Positions 8,761 to 18,253 of a stretch of DNA of 64,000 nt are shown one piece after another (position 1 is the first letter of the stretch; each line of letters starts with the position of its first letter). A program made the translations under genes and the position numbers. The DNA comes from Actinomycetes bacterium (GTDB taxonomy: Bacteria > Actinomycetota > Acidimicrobiia > Acidimicrobiales > JAMCPL01): positions 57,950 through 121,949 of the forward strand of contig JAKAWR010000008.1 of assembly GCA_021816935.1 (NCBI GenBank), given 5' to 3'. The notes below the pieces were generated by a model. The model was not told where the DNA came from. It was given only the letters and a program-made list of their open reading frames with translations, and searched no databases.

Positions 8761-9936
8761 GCCTTGCGACTGAACAAGGCTCTTCGGGGCCTGCCTCCTG
8801 TCGGGGCCTGCCGGGGCGTTGCCGGGCACGCCGGGGCTGGGTCCTCGCCGTCCTCTCGGTGAGCCTGGCACTCGCGGCGATGGACACCACGGCGCTTGCG
8901 AGACCTGCTCCTCGAGCGGTTCTGGTGGGGGTCGGTGTTCCTCGCCAACGTCCCCGTCGTGCTCCTCGCGGTCGTCGGCGGCCTGGTGGTCGTCCCGGAG
9001 TCCGCGGACCCTGGCGCGCCGAAGCTCGACCTCGCTGGCGTCGTGCTCTCGTCGGGTGGGCTCGCATTGGGCCTCTGGGGGATTATCGAGGCTCCCAGCC
9101 TCGGCTGGTCCTCTGTAGCGACCCTGGCCAGCCTGGCGGGCGCTGTGGTCGCGCTCGTGGCCTTCGTCTTCGTCGAGAGACGCTCCGATCACCCGATGCT
9201 CTCACTCCCGCTCTACCAGGACCGGAGGTTCGCTCTGGCCTCGGTGGTCTCGGTCCTCTCGTTCTTCACGGTCTTCTCCGTGCTGTTCGTGCTCACGCTC
9301 TACCTCCAGCTCGTCCTCGGCTACTCCCCGCTGGCTGCCGGCCTTCGCATCCTGCCGGCGGCCGCCACCATCTTGGTGGCAGCGTCCCTCTCCGACGTGA
9401 TCTCACGCCGCATCGGGGGGAAGGCGACGGCCACCATCGGCCTGCTCCTGCTCGCAGCGGGAAGCGCGTGGCTCTCGGTGAGCTCCTCGTCCTCGGGGTA
9501 CACCCATGTGGCCCAAGCGCTCGTTCCCTTCGGCTTCGGCTTCGTGCTCCCACCGATCATCGAGGCGGTGCTCGGCGCCCTTCCACCCGAGAAGGTGGCG
9601 GTGGGCTCGGCTGCCAACTCGACCGCCGAGCAGGTGGGAGGTGCGCTCGGGATAGCGGTGGTGGGCAGCGTGCTCACGAGTGTTGTCGCCGCCCGTCTCG
9701 GCGCCCTTGCACGAGCCGCCCGGGTCCGGCCAGGACCGACGTCGTTCACGAAGGCGCTCAGCCTGGCTCAGCGCCTCAGCCCGTCGCTTCGCAGCCGAGT
9801 GCTCGAGGCCGTGCGGGTGGCCTTCGTCTCGGGCCTGCACGCGGCGCTCCCCATCGCGGCCGGGATCTCGCTCGTAGCGGCGGTGGTCGTTGTTCTCTTC
9901 CTGCCATCGGAGGCCAGACCGGGACACTCCAGATGA
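8757..9936 (+). pseudogene. MFS (DHA2-type) exporter with internal deletion and frameshift
   Basis: From GTG 8757, overlapping the arsI stop, the frame encodes a Cys/Gly-rich lead and then the first membrane helix RRGWVLAVLSVSLALAAMDT. At about 8898 it abruptly continues, in another frame, with LLLERFWWGSVFLANVPVV. In the intact relative at 29686 that motif comes about 150 residues later. Helices 2-5 and the A-motif loop are therefore missing. The remaining frame (8896-9936) retains about nine helices and a normal end. Its only upstream start would be a TTG without a ribosome site. It was probably the efflux pump of the arsenic operon and is now dead. Confidence 0.75.
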
Positions 9937-10303
9937 GCCCGGAGAGCAGGTAGTTCGGATGGCGCCCGGCGAAGCGGCCGCTGGCGTTCTCGCCCCGTTC
10001 TTTGCAGGAGGGACGCTTCTGCGCGCCTGGCGGTGGAGAAGTACTGTTAGCCATGGATCACGGGCGTACTGGTTGGCGTGGTCGCTGACCAGGTTACGCC
10101 CCTGGTCCTCCCAGGTGGTGGACCATCGCCCCGGGGCCGCCTGCCCACGCGGTAAACACTTATCCCCGTGGCGAGCGTTGATAGCTCGGATCGGGTCGGC
10201 GTTGATCATCAGAGGGTGCGGGTAGCATTCGGCCCGCGCTACGAGACGTTGGCCGGGTGTAGGGCTACGGCGCTCGGGGGCAGAGCCCACAGCCCCTCGG
10301 TCC
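9937..10303. other. No recognisable gene (367 bases)
   Basis: No coding frame here has family resemblance. On the minus strand a frame from 10305 contains MINADPIRAINARHG and WEDQGRNLVSDHANQYARD, which look protein-like. However, it continues without a stop into sequence antisense to the MFS remnant, and I cannot assign it. It may be debris of a further island gene. Confidence 0.4.
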
Positions 10304-11227
10304 ATGCCCGCTACCAGCGGTGAGAGAACGGCGACGGACCCGGCTGTGAGTGTTGATTATGCCATACTGGTGGATGTGGAGCTCCTACCCGGTGTCGACG
10401 CAACGGCCGTTCGTGACAACCTCAGCCAGCTGCGGGACGAGCTGGGTAATGCCGTGATCGGCGTGTCGACGGCCGAATCGCTGATGGCAGCGGTAAAGAA
10501 CTACCTCCAGAAAGTCGAGTTAGTCGAGAGCACGATGCAGCACTACTTCGTCGGCGATGCGTGGCTCGATCAACTCCATTCTCCCCGCTACTGGCACATC
10601 CGAGAACTCCGTGCTGACAGCCTGCGGCCATGGCCCCTCCTGACGATGGAGGTCAAGCGGCAGCAGGCCAGGCTGGAGCGGGTGATAGGAGAGCTCGACG
10701 CGCTGATCGAGGAGGACGCGCGAGCCGATCCCGTGGCGGCCCGCGCGGTGATCGACACCAACGTCCATCTGCACTTCAAGCCGTTCACCGACATCGGCTG
10801 GTGCGACATCCTCGAACAGGAGAAGGTGCGGATCCTTGTCCTTGTTGCCGTCCTACGGGAACTCGACGGCAAGAAGAACGCGGCCAAGAAGCCCACAGGG
10901 GACCGCGCGGCCGCTCGCCTCAAGACGATGCGACGGCTGCTCGCCGGGCATGGTGCCGGGCCGGTCGAGGTCGGACACGGCGTAACGCTGGAGGTCCTTC
11001 TCGACCGACGCGGACACCGGCCTCAGTTCAACACCGACGAGGAGATCCTCGACCGTACAGAAGAGCTGGTTGCCCGCAAGGGGGGACCAGTCCGACTGGT
11101 CACCGGTGACTTGTCGATGCAGCTTCGGGCCGAAGCGCGCGGGCTCACCGCAGTAGCGCTCCCCGACGAGCTGCGGCTGGAACCCCCGCCCGGTACGGAG
11201 GCCCCGGACCCCCGAAGGTTGTCGTAA
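10304..11227 (+). CDS. PIN-domain protein (putative ribonuclease)
   Basis: The protein has 307 residues. The C-terminal half is a PIN nuclease domain: AVIDTNVHLHFKPFTDIGW carries the first acidic residue, VLRELDGKKN the second acidic region, and VRLVTGDLSMQLRAEARG the last. The N-terminal half is an unassigned helical region (TMQHYFVGDAWLDQLHSPRYW). PIN domains are metal-dependent RNases used as toxins, in RNA processing and in defence. No adjacent antitoxin is visible. The next gene, also accessory, is a DUF3644/HEPN-like protein 202 bases downstream. The gap between them holds nothing recognisable. Confidence 0.75.
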   Translation: MPATSGERTATDPAVSVDYAILVDVELLPGVDATAVRDNLSQLRDELGNAVIGVSTAESLMAAVKNYLQKVELVESTMQHYFVGDAWLDQLHSPRYWHIRELRADSLRPWPLLTMEVKRQQARLERVIGELDALIEEDARADPVAARAVIDTNVHLHFKPFTDIGWCDILEQEKVRILVLVAVLRELDGKKNAAKKPTGDRAAARLKTMRRLLAGHGAGPVEVGHGVTLEVLLDRRGHRPQFNTDEEILDRTEELVARKGGPVRLVTGDLSMQLRAEARGLTAVALPDELRLEPPPGTEAPDPRRLS

Positions 11228-11429
11228 TGGTCCATGCCGGCCCGGAGGGCCTCGATCACCGACCCCTGTGTCACCGGGTGGGCTGTCATCGACGCACAAA
11301 CTTACGACCGACGACCGGAGAGATTCATTGATCGTGCTCCTTCCGAAGAAGTGGTCACTCCGCACATCCCGCCCTGCGTACGCTGGCTGCTGACGAACGA
11401 CGACGCGAACCTACGCGGAGCAGACCGGC

Positions 11430-12740
11430 ATGGCGACCGAGCAGGATCCCGACACCGAAGGGAACGACGAGGAGCACCGGCGACTCGCCGAGGAGATGCA
11501 CGCCCGCTGGCAGGCCGGCGAGTCGAAGTCGCACCTCGAGATCGCCTACTGGGACGACGGCACAAGCCACGGGAAGCGCTTCACCGCCTACGTTCGCCGT
11601 TGGCTTGGTATCGAGACCGAGCGACGCTCCGAACAGACCGAACGCATCCACCAGCTCGAGGCGCTGCTACGCGCCCACGGAGTCTCCCCGACAGACGCCG
11701 GGGACCTCGCCGAGGAGCACCGGCTGCTCGCCAAGGCGAGGGAGTCGGCTCTCGCCGCGGTACGGGTCTACAACGACCCCGTGGCAGGCTTTCGCACCGA
11801 GACGTTCATCATCTTGATGGTGATCGGTTGGAACGCGCTGTTTCAAGCCATCCTCGAACGAGGTGGCGTGGACTACTACCAGCGCGACGCAGAGGGTGGC
11901 CAGGTTCTTGTGGACGGGCGGCCGAAGGTCCGCGACACGCGAGAGCTCGCAGGACTCGCGATAGGTGGGGCGGAGAAGAAGGCGCTACGGGCGAACCTGG
12001 ACTTCTTCTTGCGCCTCCGACACCAGATCGCGCACCGCTACCTGCCCGTGCTCGACCCGCACATCGCGAGCGAAGCCCAGGCGATGCTGCTCAACTTCGA
12101 GAACCTGCTCGTCGGGCAGTTCGGCGAGGATGCGGCGCTCGCCGACCGTCTAGCCGTGCCGCTCCAGCTTTCGGGCTTTCGTGACGCTGGTGGCCTTCAC
12201 TCGCTGCGCAAGGCGCAAGCCCAGCTCCCCACGGACGTCCTGGCGTTCTTGCGCCGGCACCGCCGGGAAGTCGACGATGACGTGCTGCGCAGCTCCGAGT
12301 ACGCCCTGCCGATCTTCTTCGTGCCGGTGGCCGCGAACCGCGAACGTTCGGCCGAGGCGGTAGTCCGGTTCATCCGACCGGGCGAGGTGACGCACGAGAT
12401 GGAAGTGGAGCTCCAGCGCCTCGCGGTAGTGGCCAAGTCCAAGCGCGTGCCGGTCGCGTCGGACGATCTCCTGCGGCCGAGCGAGGTTGTTAACCTCGTG
12501 AAGGAGCGCCTTCCGTTTCGCTTCACCTCGGACGGCCACCAGCGAGCGTGGAAGTTCTACAAGGTCCGGCCACCGACAGGCGCTGCCGAGCCGGAGGCAA
12601 CCGACGACCGTTACTGCCGGTGGGACAGGTTGCTACGCGGATATGGCTACACACGATCGTGGGTAGACAAGCTCGTCGAGGATCTGAGCAACCAGGACAC
12701 CTACAAACAAGTCATCGGGTTCCAGCCAGAGACGAGGTAG
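11430..12740 (+). CDS. DUF3644-like protein with a HEPN-type R-x4-H motif
   Basis: The protein has 436 residues, soluble and charged. Residues about 95-220 resemble DUF3644: LLAKARESALAAVRVYNDP, FRTETFIILMVIGWNALFQAIL, then the helix FFLRLRHQIAHRYLP. The RHQIAH within that helix matches the R-x4-H signature of HEPN ribonucleases; this link is my inference. The C-terminal third (SEVVNLVKERLPFRFTSDGH, then a YKQVIGF end) looks like a small DNA- or nucleotide-reading domain. Genes of this kind are found in bacterial defence islands. It sits beside a PIN RNase in a decayed island. Confidence 0.6.
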   Translation: MATEQDPDTEGNDEEHRRLAEEMHARWQAGESKSHLEIAYWDDGTSHGKRFTAYVRRWLGIETERRSEQTERIHQLEALLRAHGVSPTDAGDLAEEHRLLAKARESALAAVRVYNDPVAGFRTETFIILMVIGWNALFQAILERGGVDYYQRDAEGGQVLVDGRPKVRDTRELAGLAIGGAEKKALRANLDFFLRLRHQIAHRYLPVLDPHIASEAQAMLLNFENLLVGQFGEDAALADRLAVPLQLSGFRDAGGLHSLRKAQAQLPTDVLAFLRRHRREVDDDVLRSSEYALPIFFVPVAANRERSAEAVVRFIRPGEVTHEMEVELQRLAVVAKSKRVPVASDDLLRPSEVVNLVKERLPFRFTSDGHQRAWKFYKVRPPTGAAEPEATDDRYCRWDRLLRGYGYTRSWVDKLVEDLSNQDTYKQVIGFQPETR

Positions 12741-12757
12741 GAGTTCTCAGCCGCCGG

Positions 12758-13141
12758 CTATGACATCCCCGGCCGGGAAGCCTGCAGGCGCGCCGCCCGG
12801 CGCCGCCCGGCTGGCGAGTCATCCTCGCTCACAAGGGCACGGTGAAGGCGCAGCGTCACCTGCTCGGGGTCGACGTCGAGCTCGGCGAGGTTGCGCAGGT
12901 TGGCCGCCGCGGTCCAGAACTGGCGGTGGACGAGCTTCGGGTCCGTATCTGGCCACAGCGCCTCGACCGCGACCTCGACGCTCGCCCCCTCGGGGCGCAG
13001 CGCGTACCAGGTGAGCAGCTCCTTCGCGACGCTGCGAAGCCCCGAGCCCACCACCTCGCCGCGGACGGCGATCTGCAGGTCCCCGAGGAGGCTGACCACG
13101 ATCGGTGCTCCGGTGGTGCCGCTCGGAGCCGGAGTCGGCAT
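12758..13141 (-). pseudogene. Fragment of a SARP/BTAD-type regulator (winged-helix part)
   Basis: The frame from 13141 reads VVSLLGDLQIAVRGEV, LRSVAKELLTWYALRPEGAS and VEALWPDTDPKLVHRQFWTA. This is the OmpR-like winged helix found in SARP and LysM-BTAD regulators of actinobacterial integrative elements. The typical BTAD repeats or the N-terminal LysM/membrane part are missing on both sides, and the last 40 residues no longer resemble the family. It is therefore treated as a remnant. It fits the picture of an integrated element between tRNA-Val and the repeat-protein genes. Confidence 0.45.
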
Positions 13142-13459
13142 ATCGCCCGGGTAGAGGTGCTCGGGTATCCTGTCTGCTCGTTCTCGCCGGACGGCACATC
13201 AGGATGAATGGTCCGCAACTTCTGGCCAACAGTGGGCTGCAACGTCCCCGACAGTCCGCAACAGGTGCAACGCGGGGTTACTCGTTACCCCAATGGCGTT
13301 GCCGGAAGGCAAGAATATACTTACGTAATCGGCTACAAACATTAGCTGGAGCAGAGATTCCATCTGGATCCGGATCGGCCCATACTGCAACACAAGAGAG
13401 CTGAGACCAGCCCGGAAGGTCCGTCTGCGACACCCGGGAGTGCCGAAGGAGGTATAGCC
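13142..13459. other. Leader region of the first giant repeat-protein gene
   Basis: No gene is seen in these 318 bases. There is a perfect short hairpin (TTGCC-ggaa-GGCAA, 13299-13312) followed by a TATACT word at 13316-13321 that could be a -10 element. A very strong ribosome site AAGGAGG at 13446-13452 stands 7 bases before the GTG at 13460 and fixes that start. Confidence 0.5.
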
Positions 13460-16400
13460 GTGGGTACAGGCAAGCTGGTGGCGTTGTGGAGCGGACTATC
13501 GCCTTCCGGTCCGCCACGTAGGAGCAGAACGGGGCTCCATGTGGTTGCTAGAACCTTGATACTGGCAATAGCGGTAGCGTCGAGTGCCGTGTGGGTTTCC
13601 GGCGCAGCGTGGGCCGGGAATCTCGGGGGAGGTGGCAGGCAGGTATCCTACGGTGGTGGCACCGGCCCGGCTTGGGGGCCGCTGCAGAGCTTCGATGAGT
13701 CGAGCGGCGTGGTGAAGAACGATGGCCAAGCTCTCACCTCGGTATCCTGCCCGGATTCCAGTTTCTGCGCCGCGACGGACGCACTGGGCGACGTGCTCTT
13801 CTACAACGGGAGCTCATGGACCTCACCCAATGATGTGTCCAGTTATGGGGAGCAGCTCGTTCTCGGTTCCGTTTCGTGTGCTTCGTCATCGTTGTGCATA
13901 GCTACCGATGGTCGCAAGGTAATGAACTGGAACGGGAACACGTGGAGCACGTCCGACATACTCGCGACCGGCGGCTACGGTGGCGGAGGCACGGCATCGG
14001 TGTCGTGCCCCATCACGACGTTCTGCATGGTAGTCGACGCCATTGACGGGGGAGGTCTGGACGGCTACTACGCTGCTTCATGGAACGGCAGTTCATGGAC
14101 CACATCACAGCAAGTCGGATCCAGCGGATACAGCGGCACGCCGTCCGTGTCCTGCCCCTCGGCGAACTTCTGTGCCGCGTTGGCGCCTGCATTGTTCACG
14201 TGGAGCGGAAGCACTACCTGGAAGGCCGCCAGCGTGCCGAGCTCCTATTCAGCCAACTCCCTTTCGTGCGACAGCTCGACGTATTGCATGACAGTCGGAT
14301 TCAACTCTGCCTCCGGCAGCGGCTACGCGGAGTACTGGAATGGTACTACCTGGTCGGCCGCCGGTTCGGGCAGCTGGCCCGACTCCCTCTACAGCGATCT
14401 GTCGTGTCCTGCCGGTACGTCCAACTTCTGCATGGCGACCTCGTCGGGCGACGCATGGACGTGGAACGGTGCTTCCTGGTCATCAACCCCGGACAGCGTC
14501 GACTCGGGTGCCAACGTATCCTGGGTGCCGGTTTCGTGTCCTACAACGACCTTCTGTGTGGCGGTAGATTCGTTGGGGAATGCCGCGTCCTGGAACAGTG
14601 GTACCTCCTCCTGGTCGAGCGCCGGCCCGGTTGACACGACGTACTGGAGCGGGATCCCCGTTACTGTTTCATGTCCCGCCAACCAGGCGAGCTTCTGCAT
14701 GGCAGGCGGCGAGCCCGGACAGCAGACTGTGGCCGGCCAGGCTACGGCCTGGAACGGCTCGACATCAACATGGACGAACCCGGCCAACGTCGATCCGGCA
14801 CCGTTGACGGCACCGGCCGGGACGGAAATGTACATAGCATCGGTGTCCTGCCCGACGGCATCGTTCTGCAACGCCGTAGACGACTACGGCCGGGCGCTGT
14901 CGTGGACCTCCACTTCCGGATGGACGAGCCCGCAGGACATCTACGGCAACATACAGATGCCATCCATCAGTTGTGGTACATCGACTTTCTGCGTGGCAGT
15001 TGGATCGGAGGACGAGGTCACCTACGCGCTCACGCCGTCGGGAGCGACCACGCCATCCTGGGAGGGCCCGGTGACAATAGATCCGTCGAGGAACAGCAAT
15101 TCCGTTACGATCAGGTCAGTTTCCTGCACATCGTCGACGTTTTGCATGGCTGTTGACTCGGGCGTGGGAACGTGCTTCGGATGCAGTACCGGCGATGCGC
15201 TCTTCTGGAACGGAACTTCCTGGAGTGCTCCTGCGCCGGTCGATTCCGCGTACGGGTTCTCGCAGGTGTCGTGCGCGTCGTCTAGCTTCTGCAGCGCGAT
15301 CGACTACGGCGGGAACGTCTGGACTTGGACGGGAGGCAACAACTGGACGGAGCATCAGAACGTAGTGCAGAGTGATTCGGGCAACCCCGTCGTGTCATGC
15401 GGGTCGCCGACGTTTTGCGCGGCAATCGGCAACATGTCGTTGAGCGCGAGCTTGACCGCCGGCGAGGACAGCTACGGGGCCATATGGAACGGGACCTCCT
15501 GGAGTGCCTACCAGCAGGTTCCGGGCCACGTGAGTGCAGGGGTGACAGGGCTGTCATGCACGTCGTCCACGTTCTGCATGGCCGTCGATAGCTCCGGCGG
15601 TTACCTCACCTACGCGGTCCCTTCGGGAACTGCGCCAACGACAACCTCGATCACGCCCTCCATAGGGCCCCGCTACGGCGGGAGCACCGTCACGATCACC
15701 GGATCGGGCTTCTCGACCGCCCCGGGAGGCACGACGGTCAAGTTCGGGGACGATCAGGCGATCGCTCCATACGTCTCCTGCCCGTCTACCACCGAATGCG
15801 TGGCGCAGACGCCGCTGGCGGCGGGGTATGCCTACCCCGGTCCCGGCGTGGCCGGCGTGGACACGGTTATGGTTGCTACGGCCTCCGGCTCTTCGGGGCC
15901 GTCCGGGCCCATCTACTACTATCTGGCCGGGTCGGTCACTCCCGTCATCACCTCGATCTCGCCCACGTCAGGGCCGGTTTCGGGGGGGACGAGCATTACT
16001 ATCACCGGATACAATCTCGACGACTCGAACCTGACGAGCACGGCTTCCACTGCGGAGACGACGAAGGAAGGCGGCGTAGACCTCGCGAGTTTCACGTGTT
16101 CGTCAACAACCAGCTGTACAGCCGTTACACCGGCAGTATCGACCGCGGGGCCAGGTGGGGTGGTGGTCGCCACTGCATTCGGGGGCACGTCCAACCAGGT
16201 GAGCTTCACCTACACCTCGACTTCCAGCCCGCAGTCGCCAACGGTCACCTCCATATCACCGGCGTCGGGTCCGGATTCGGGGGGCACATCCGTGTCAATT
16301 AGCGGCACGAACTTCGTCTCGGATGCGACGGTCCTGTTCTGTGGCAGTCCCTCCGCTTGCAACCCCGGTAGCACCACTTACAACTCGTCCACCTCGCTCA

Positions 16401-18253
16401 GCGTGGTCACTCCCGCCGAGCCGGCCGGTGCCGTGAGCGTAGAAGTGGACGAGAGCGTGGGCAATACGACCCTCATTTCCAATTCCGTCGGCTTCACCTA
16501 CATGTCGTCCAGCGCCGGCGGTGGAGGCGGGAGCGCCACACCCCCGACGCTCACGTCTATCTCTCCGAGCTCGGGTCCCACATCGGGCGGCACAACCGTG
16601 ACCATTACGGGTACGAACCTGACCGGCGCGACTGCGGTCGACTTCGGAACCGTTGGAGCTGCCAGCTTCACGGTCGTATCCGCAACCGAGATCACCGCAG
16701 TATCTCCGGGGCAGCCCGCCGGCACGGTGAACGTTGTCGTGGCCACACCTGCCGGCACGAGCACTACGGGCTCAGCGGACCGGTTCACCTATGTAGCTCC
16801 CGCCCCGACGTTCACGTCTATCTCTCCGAGCTCGGGTCCCACATCGGGCGGCACAACCGTGACCATTACGGGTACGAACCTGACCGGCGCGACTGCGGTC
16901 GACTTCGGAACCGTTGGAGCTGCCAGCTTCACGGTCGTATCCGCAACCGAGATCACCGCAGTATCTCCGGGGCAGCCCGCCGGCACGGTGAACGTTATCG
17001 TAGCCACACCTGCCGGCACGAGCGCTACGGGCTCAGCGGACCGGTTCACCTATGTAGCTCCCGCCCCGGCGGCGGCTGTATCGGACCCCAGCCGCATATG
17101 CGACACAAGGTCCGGCAACCCCTCGGATCTCACCGGCACGGCCCTCAGCCAATGCGAGGGGAAGGCGATCGGCCCTCACTCGGTGCTGACCATAGAGGTC
17201 GCCGGTCTTGGGGAGGTGCCAAGTGGTGCGACCGGTGCCTACCTGAACGTAACCGCTCTCGATGACCCGGTGGTGAGCTACCTGGACGTTTATGCTGCCG
17301 GCACACCGCTGCCAGGTGTGTCGGAGGTGTCGATATCGAGTCCGATCCCGGCGGCCGCACTGGTCTTTGCGCCGCTGTCTTCGTCCGGCGAGGTATCCGT
17401 CTACAACAACTCCGGTACCACCCAGGTGATCGTGGACGTCGAGGGCTTTGTGAAGAGCGCTGCGACCCCCGGCTTCCTCTACAACCCGGTGCGCCCTACC
17501 CGCATCTGTGACACGAGGCCGGGCAATCCCTCGGACCTCACCGGTACGGCGCTTACCCAGTGCGAGGGCAAGGCCCCCCCGGCCGGCAGCAGTCTTACGT
17601 TCTCGATACCCGGTATTCCTGTGACGGCGTCCGCAGCCACCATCAACGTTACGGCGGTCGAGGCGGCAAGTGCGGGGTATCTGACCGTGTATGGAGCAGG
17701 TGCCGCCGCTCCGGACGCCTCCAATCTCGACTTCGTACCGGCTGCGGTGGTGTCGAACGTTGTCACCGTGCCCGTATCGGGCGGGAAGATCGCTGTTTAC
17801 GCGAGCGCCGGCGTACAGATCGTCGTAGACGTCGAAGGTTACTACGGGTCCGCGGGAGCGTTTGTCCATGCGATCGCTCCAACCCGCATCTGTGACACGA
17901 GACCGGGCAATCCCTCGGCTCTAACCGGCACGGCGCTTACCCAGTGCGCAGGCCGAACCCTATCGGCAGGTGAACTTCTCACGATATCTGCTGAAGGTAG
18001 GGGTTTGCCGGTGCCGCGGGGGGCATCGGCTGCCCTCGTATCGGTTACGGTAACCGATACGACGTCGTACTCGTTCTCGAGCCTCGACCCGTCATCAGAG
18101 CCGCCGAATACATCGGACCTGAACTGGGCTCCGGGCGTGACCTCTACCCGCCTCGTCATCGTGCCGCTAGACCCGGCCGGCGACCTCGCCATCTACAACT
18201 TCTCCGGCGATGCTGATGTTGTTGTGGACGTTACCGGGTACGTGGGTTCGTGA
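13460..18253 (+). CDS. Giant secreted protein: 14 Cys-paired W-repeat blades, five TIG domains, three D-T-R modules
   Basis: The 1597 residues begin with an export signal (RTLILAIAVASSAVWVSG, cleavage near AWA-GN). There follow 14 consecutive repeats of 40-55 residues, each starting like VSCPSSTFCMAVD and ending like WNGSSWS (13742 to about 15627). Five TIG/IPT immunoglobulin-like domains follow (SISPSSGPTSGGTTVTITG type, about 15640-17067), then three modules of about 130 residues beginning RICDTR and ending VIVDVEGFV. There is no sortase signal and no C-terminal membrane helix, so it is either released or bound non-covalently. Fourteen repeats would make two seven-bladed propellers. The likely role is surface adhesion or a scaffold; nothing enzymatic is visible. 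Strong AAGGAGG precedes the GTG. Confidence 0.85.
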   Translation: MGTGKLVALWSGLSPSGPPRRSRTGLHVVARTLILAIAVASSAVWVSGAAWAGNLGGGGRQVSYGGGTGPAWGPLQSFDESSGVVKNDGQALTSVSCPDSSFCAATDALGDVLFYNGSSWTSPNDVSSYGEQLVLGSVSCASSSLCIATDGRKVMNWNGNTWSTSDILATGGYGGGGTASVSCPITTFCMVVDAIDGGGLDGYYAASWNGSSWTTSQQVGSSGYSGTPSVSCPSANFCAALAPALFTWSGSTTWKAASVPSSYSANSLSCDSSTYCMTVGFNSASGSGYAEYWNGTTWSAAGSGSWPDSLYSDLSCPAGTSNFCMATSSGDAWTWNGASWSSTPDSVDSGANVSWVPVSCPTTTFCVAVDSLGNAASWNSGTSSWSSAGPVDTTYWSGIPVTVSCPANQASFCMAGGEPGQQTVAGQATAWNGSTSTWTNPANVDPAPLTAPAGTEMYIASVSCPTASFCNAVDDYGRALSWTSTSGWTSPQDIYGNIQMPSISCGTSTFCVAVGSEDEVTYALTPSGATTPSWEGPVTIDPSRNSNSVTIRSVSCTSSTFCMAVDSGVGTCFGCSTGDALFWNGTSWSAPAPVDSAYGFSQVSCASSSFCSAIDYGGNVWTWTGGNNWTEHQNVVQSDSGNPVVSCGSPTFCAAIGNMSLSASLTAGEDSYGAIWNGTSWSAYQQVPGHVSAGVTGLSCTSSTFCMAVDSSGGYLTYAVPSGTAPTTTSITPSIGPRYGGSTVTITGSGFSTAPGGTTVKFGDDQAIAPYVSCPSTTECVAQTPLAAGYAYPGPGVAGVDTVMVATASGSSGPSGPIYYYLAGSVTPVITSISPTSGPVSGGTSITITGYNLDDSNLTSTASTAETTKEGGVDLASFTCSSTTSCTAVTPAVSTAGPGGVVVATAFGGTSNQVSFTYTSTSSPQSPTVTSISPASGPDSGGTSVSISGTNFVSDATVLFCGSPSACNPGSTTYNSSTSLSVVTPAEPAGAVSVEVDESVGNTTLISNSVGFTYMSSSAGGGGGSATPPTLTSISPSSGPTSGGTTVTITGTNLTGATAVDFGTVGAASFTVVSATEITAVSPGQPAGTVNVVVATPAGTSTTGSADRFTYVAPAPTFTSISPSSGPTSGGTTVTITGTNLTGATAVDFGTVGAASFTVVSATEITAVSPGQPAGTVNVIVATPAGTSATGSADRFTYVAPAPAAAVSDPSRICDTRSGNPSDLTGTALSQCEGKAIGPHSVLTIEVAGLGEVPSGATGAYLNVTALDDPVVSYLDVYAAGTPLPGVSEVSISSPIPAAALVFAPLSSSGEVSVYNNSGTTQVIVDVEGFVKSAATPGFLYNPVRPTRICDTRPGNPSDLTGTALTQCEGKAPPAGSSLTFSIPGIPVTASAATINVTAVEAASAGYLTVYGAGAAAPDASNLDFVPAAVVSNVVTVPVSGGKIAVYASAGVQIVVDVEGYYGSAGAFVHAIAPTRICDTRPGNPSALTGTALTQCAGRTLSAGELLTISAEGRGLPVPRGASAALVSVTVTDTTSYSFSSLDPSSEPPNTSDLNWAPGVTSTRLVIVPLDPAGDLAIYNFSGDADVVVDVTGYVGS
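13742..15627 (+). repeat. Fourteen-repeat array (two predicted seven-bladed propellers)
   Basis: Counting the S-C-x5-C starts gives exactly 14 (VSCPDSSFC first, LSCTSSTFC last). A few have one to three extra residues between the cysteines (SCPAGTSNFC, SCPANQASFC). Each repeat also carries a W-N-G/W-x-G turn and a W near its end. The Cys pair in each blade suggests an intrablade disulfide, suiting an extracellular protein. Confidence 0.8.
16546..17067 (+). repeat. Near-identical 261-base tandem duplication of a TIG domain
   Basis: Copy one is 16546-16806 and copy two 16807-17067, offset exactly 261 bases (87 codons). Only a handful of differences are visible (for example GCTCAC/GTTCAC, GTTGTCGTGG/GTTATCGTAG, AGCACT/AGCGCT). 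The three upstream TIG domains are far more diverged, so this duplication is recent. Confidence 0.92.

Noticed and set aside
8293..9192. Minus-strand frame of 299 codons across arsI and the exporter remnant
   Set aside because: It is antisense to arsI and shows only Arg/Glu/Pro-rich composition; the plus-strand motifs are unmistakable.
8896..9936. Reading the exporter remnant as a complete short MFS gene
   Set aside because: Its only start is a TTG without a ribosome site, and the true first helix lies upstream in another frame.
9403..10305. Minus-strand frame of 300 codons
   Set aside because: Most of it is antisense to the exporter remnant. Only the first part (about 9950-10305) looks protein-like and it matches nothing I know, so it is described as an unassigned gap.
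17033..17869. Minus-strand frame of 278 codons inside the first giant gene
   Set aside because: It is a shadow of the D-T-R modules on the other strand, with no domain of its own.
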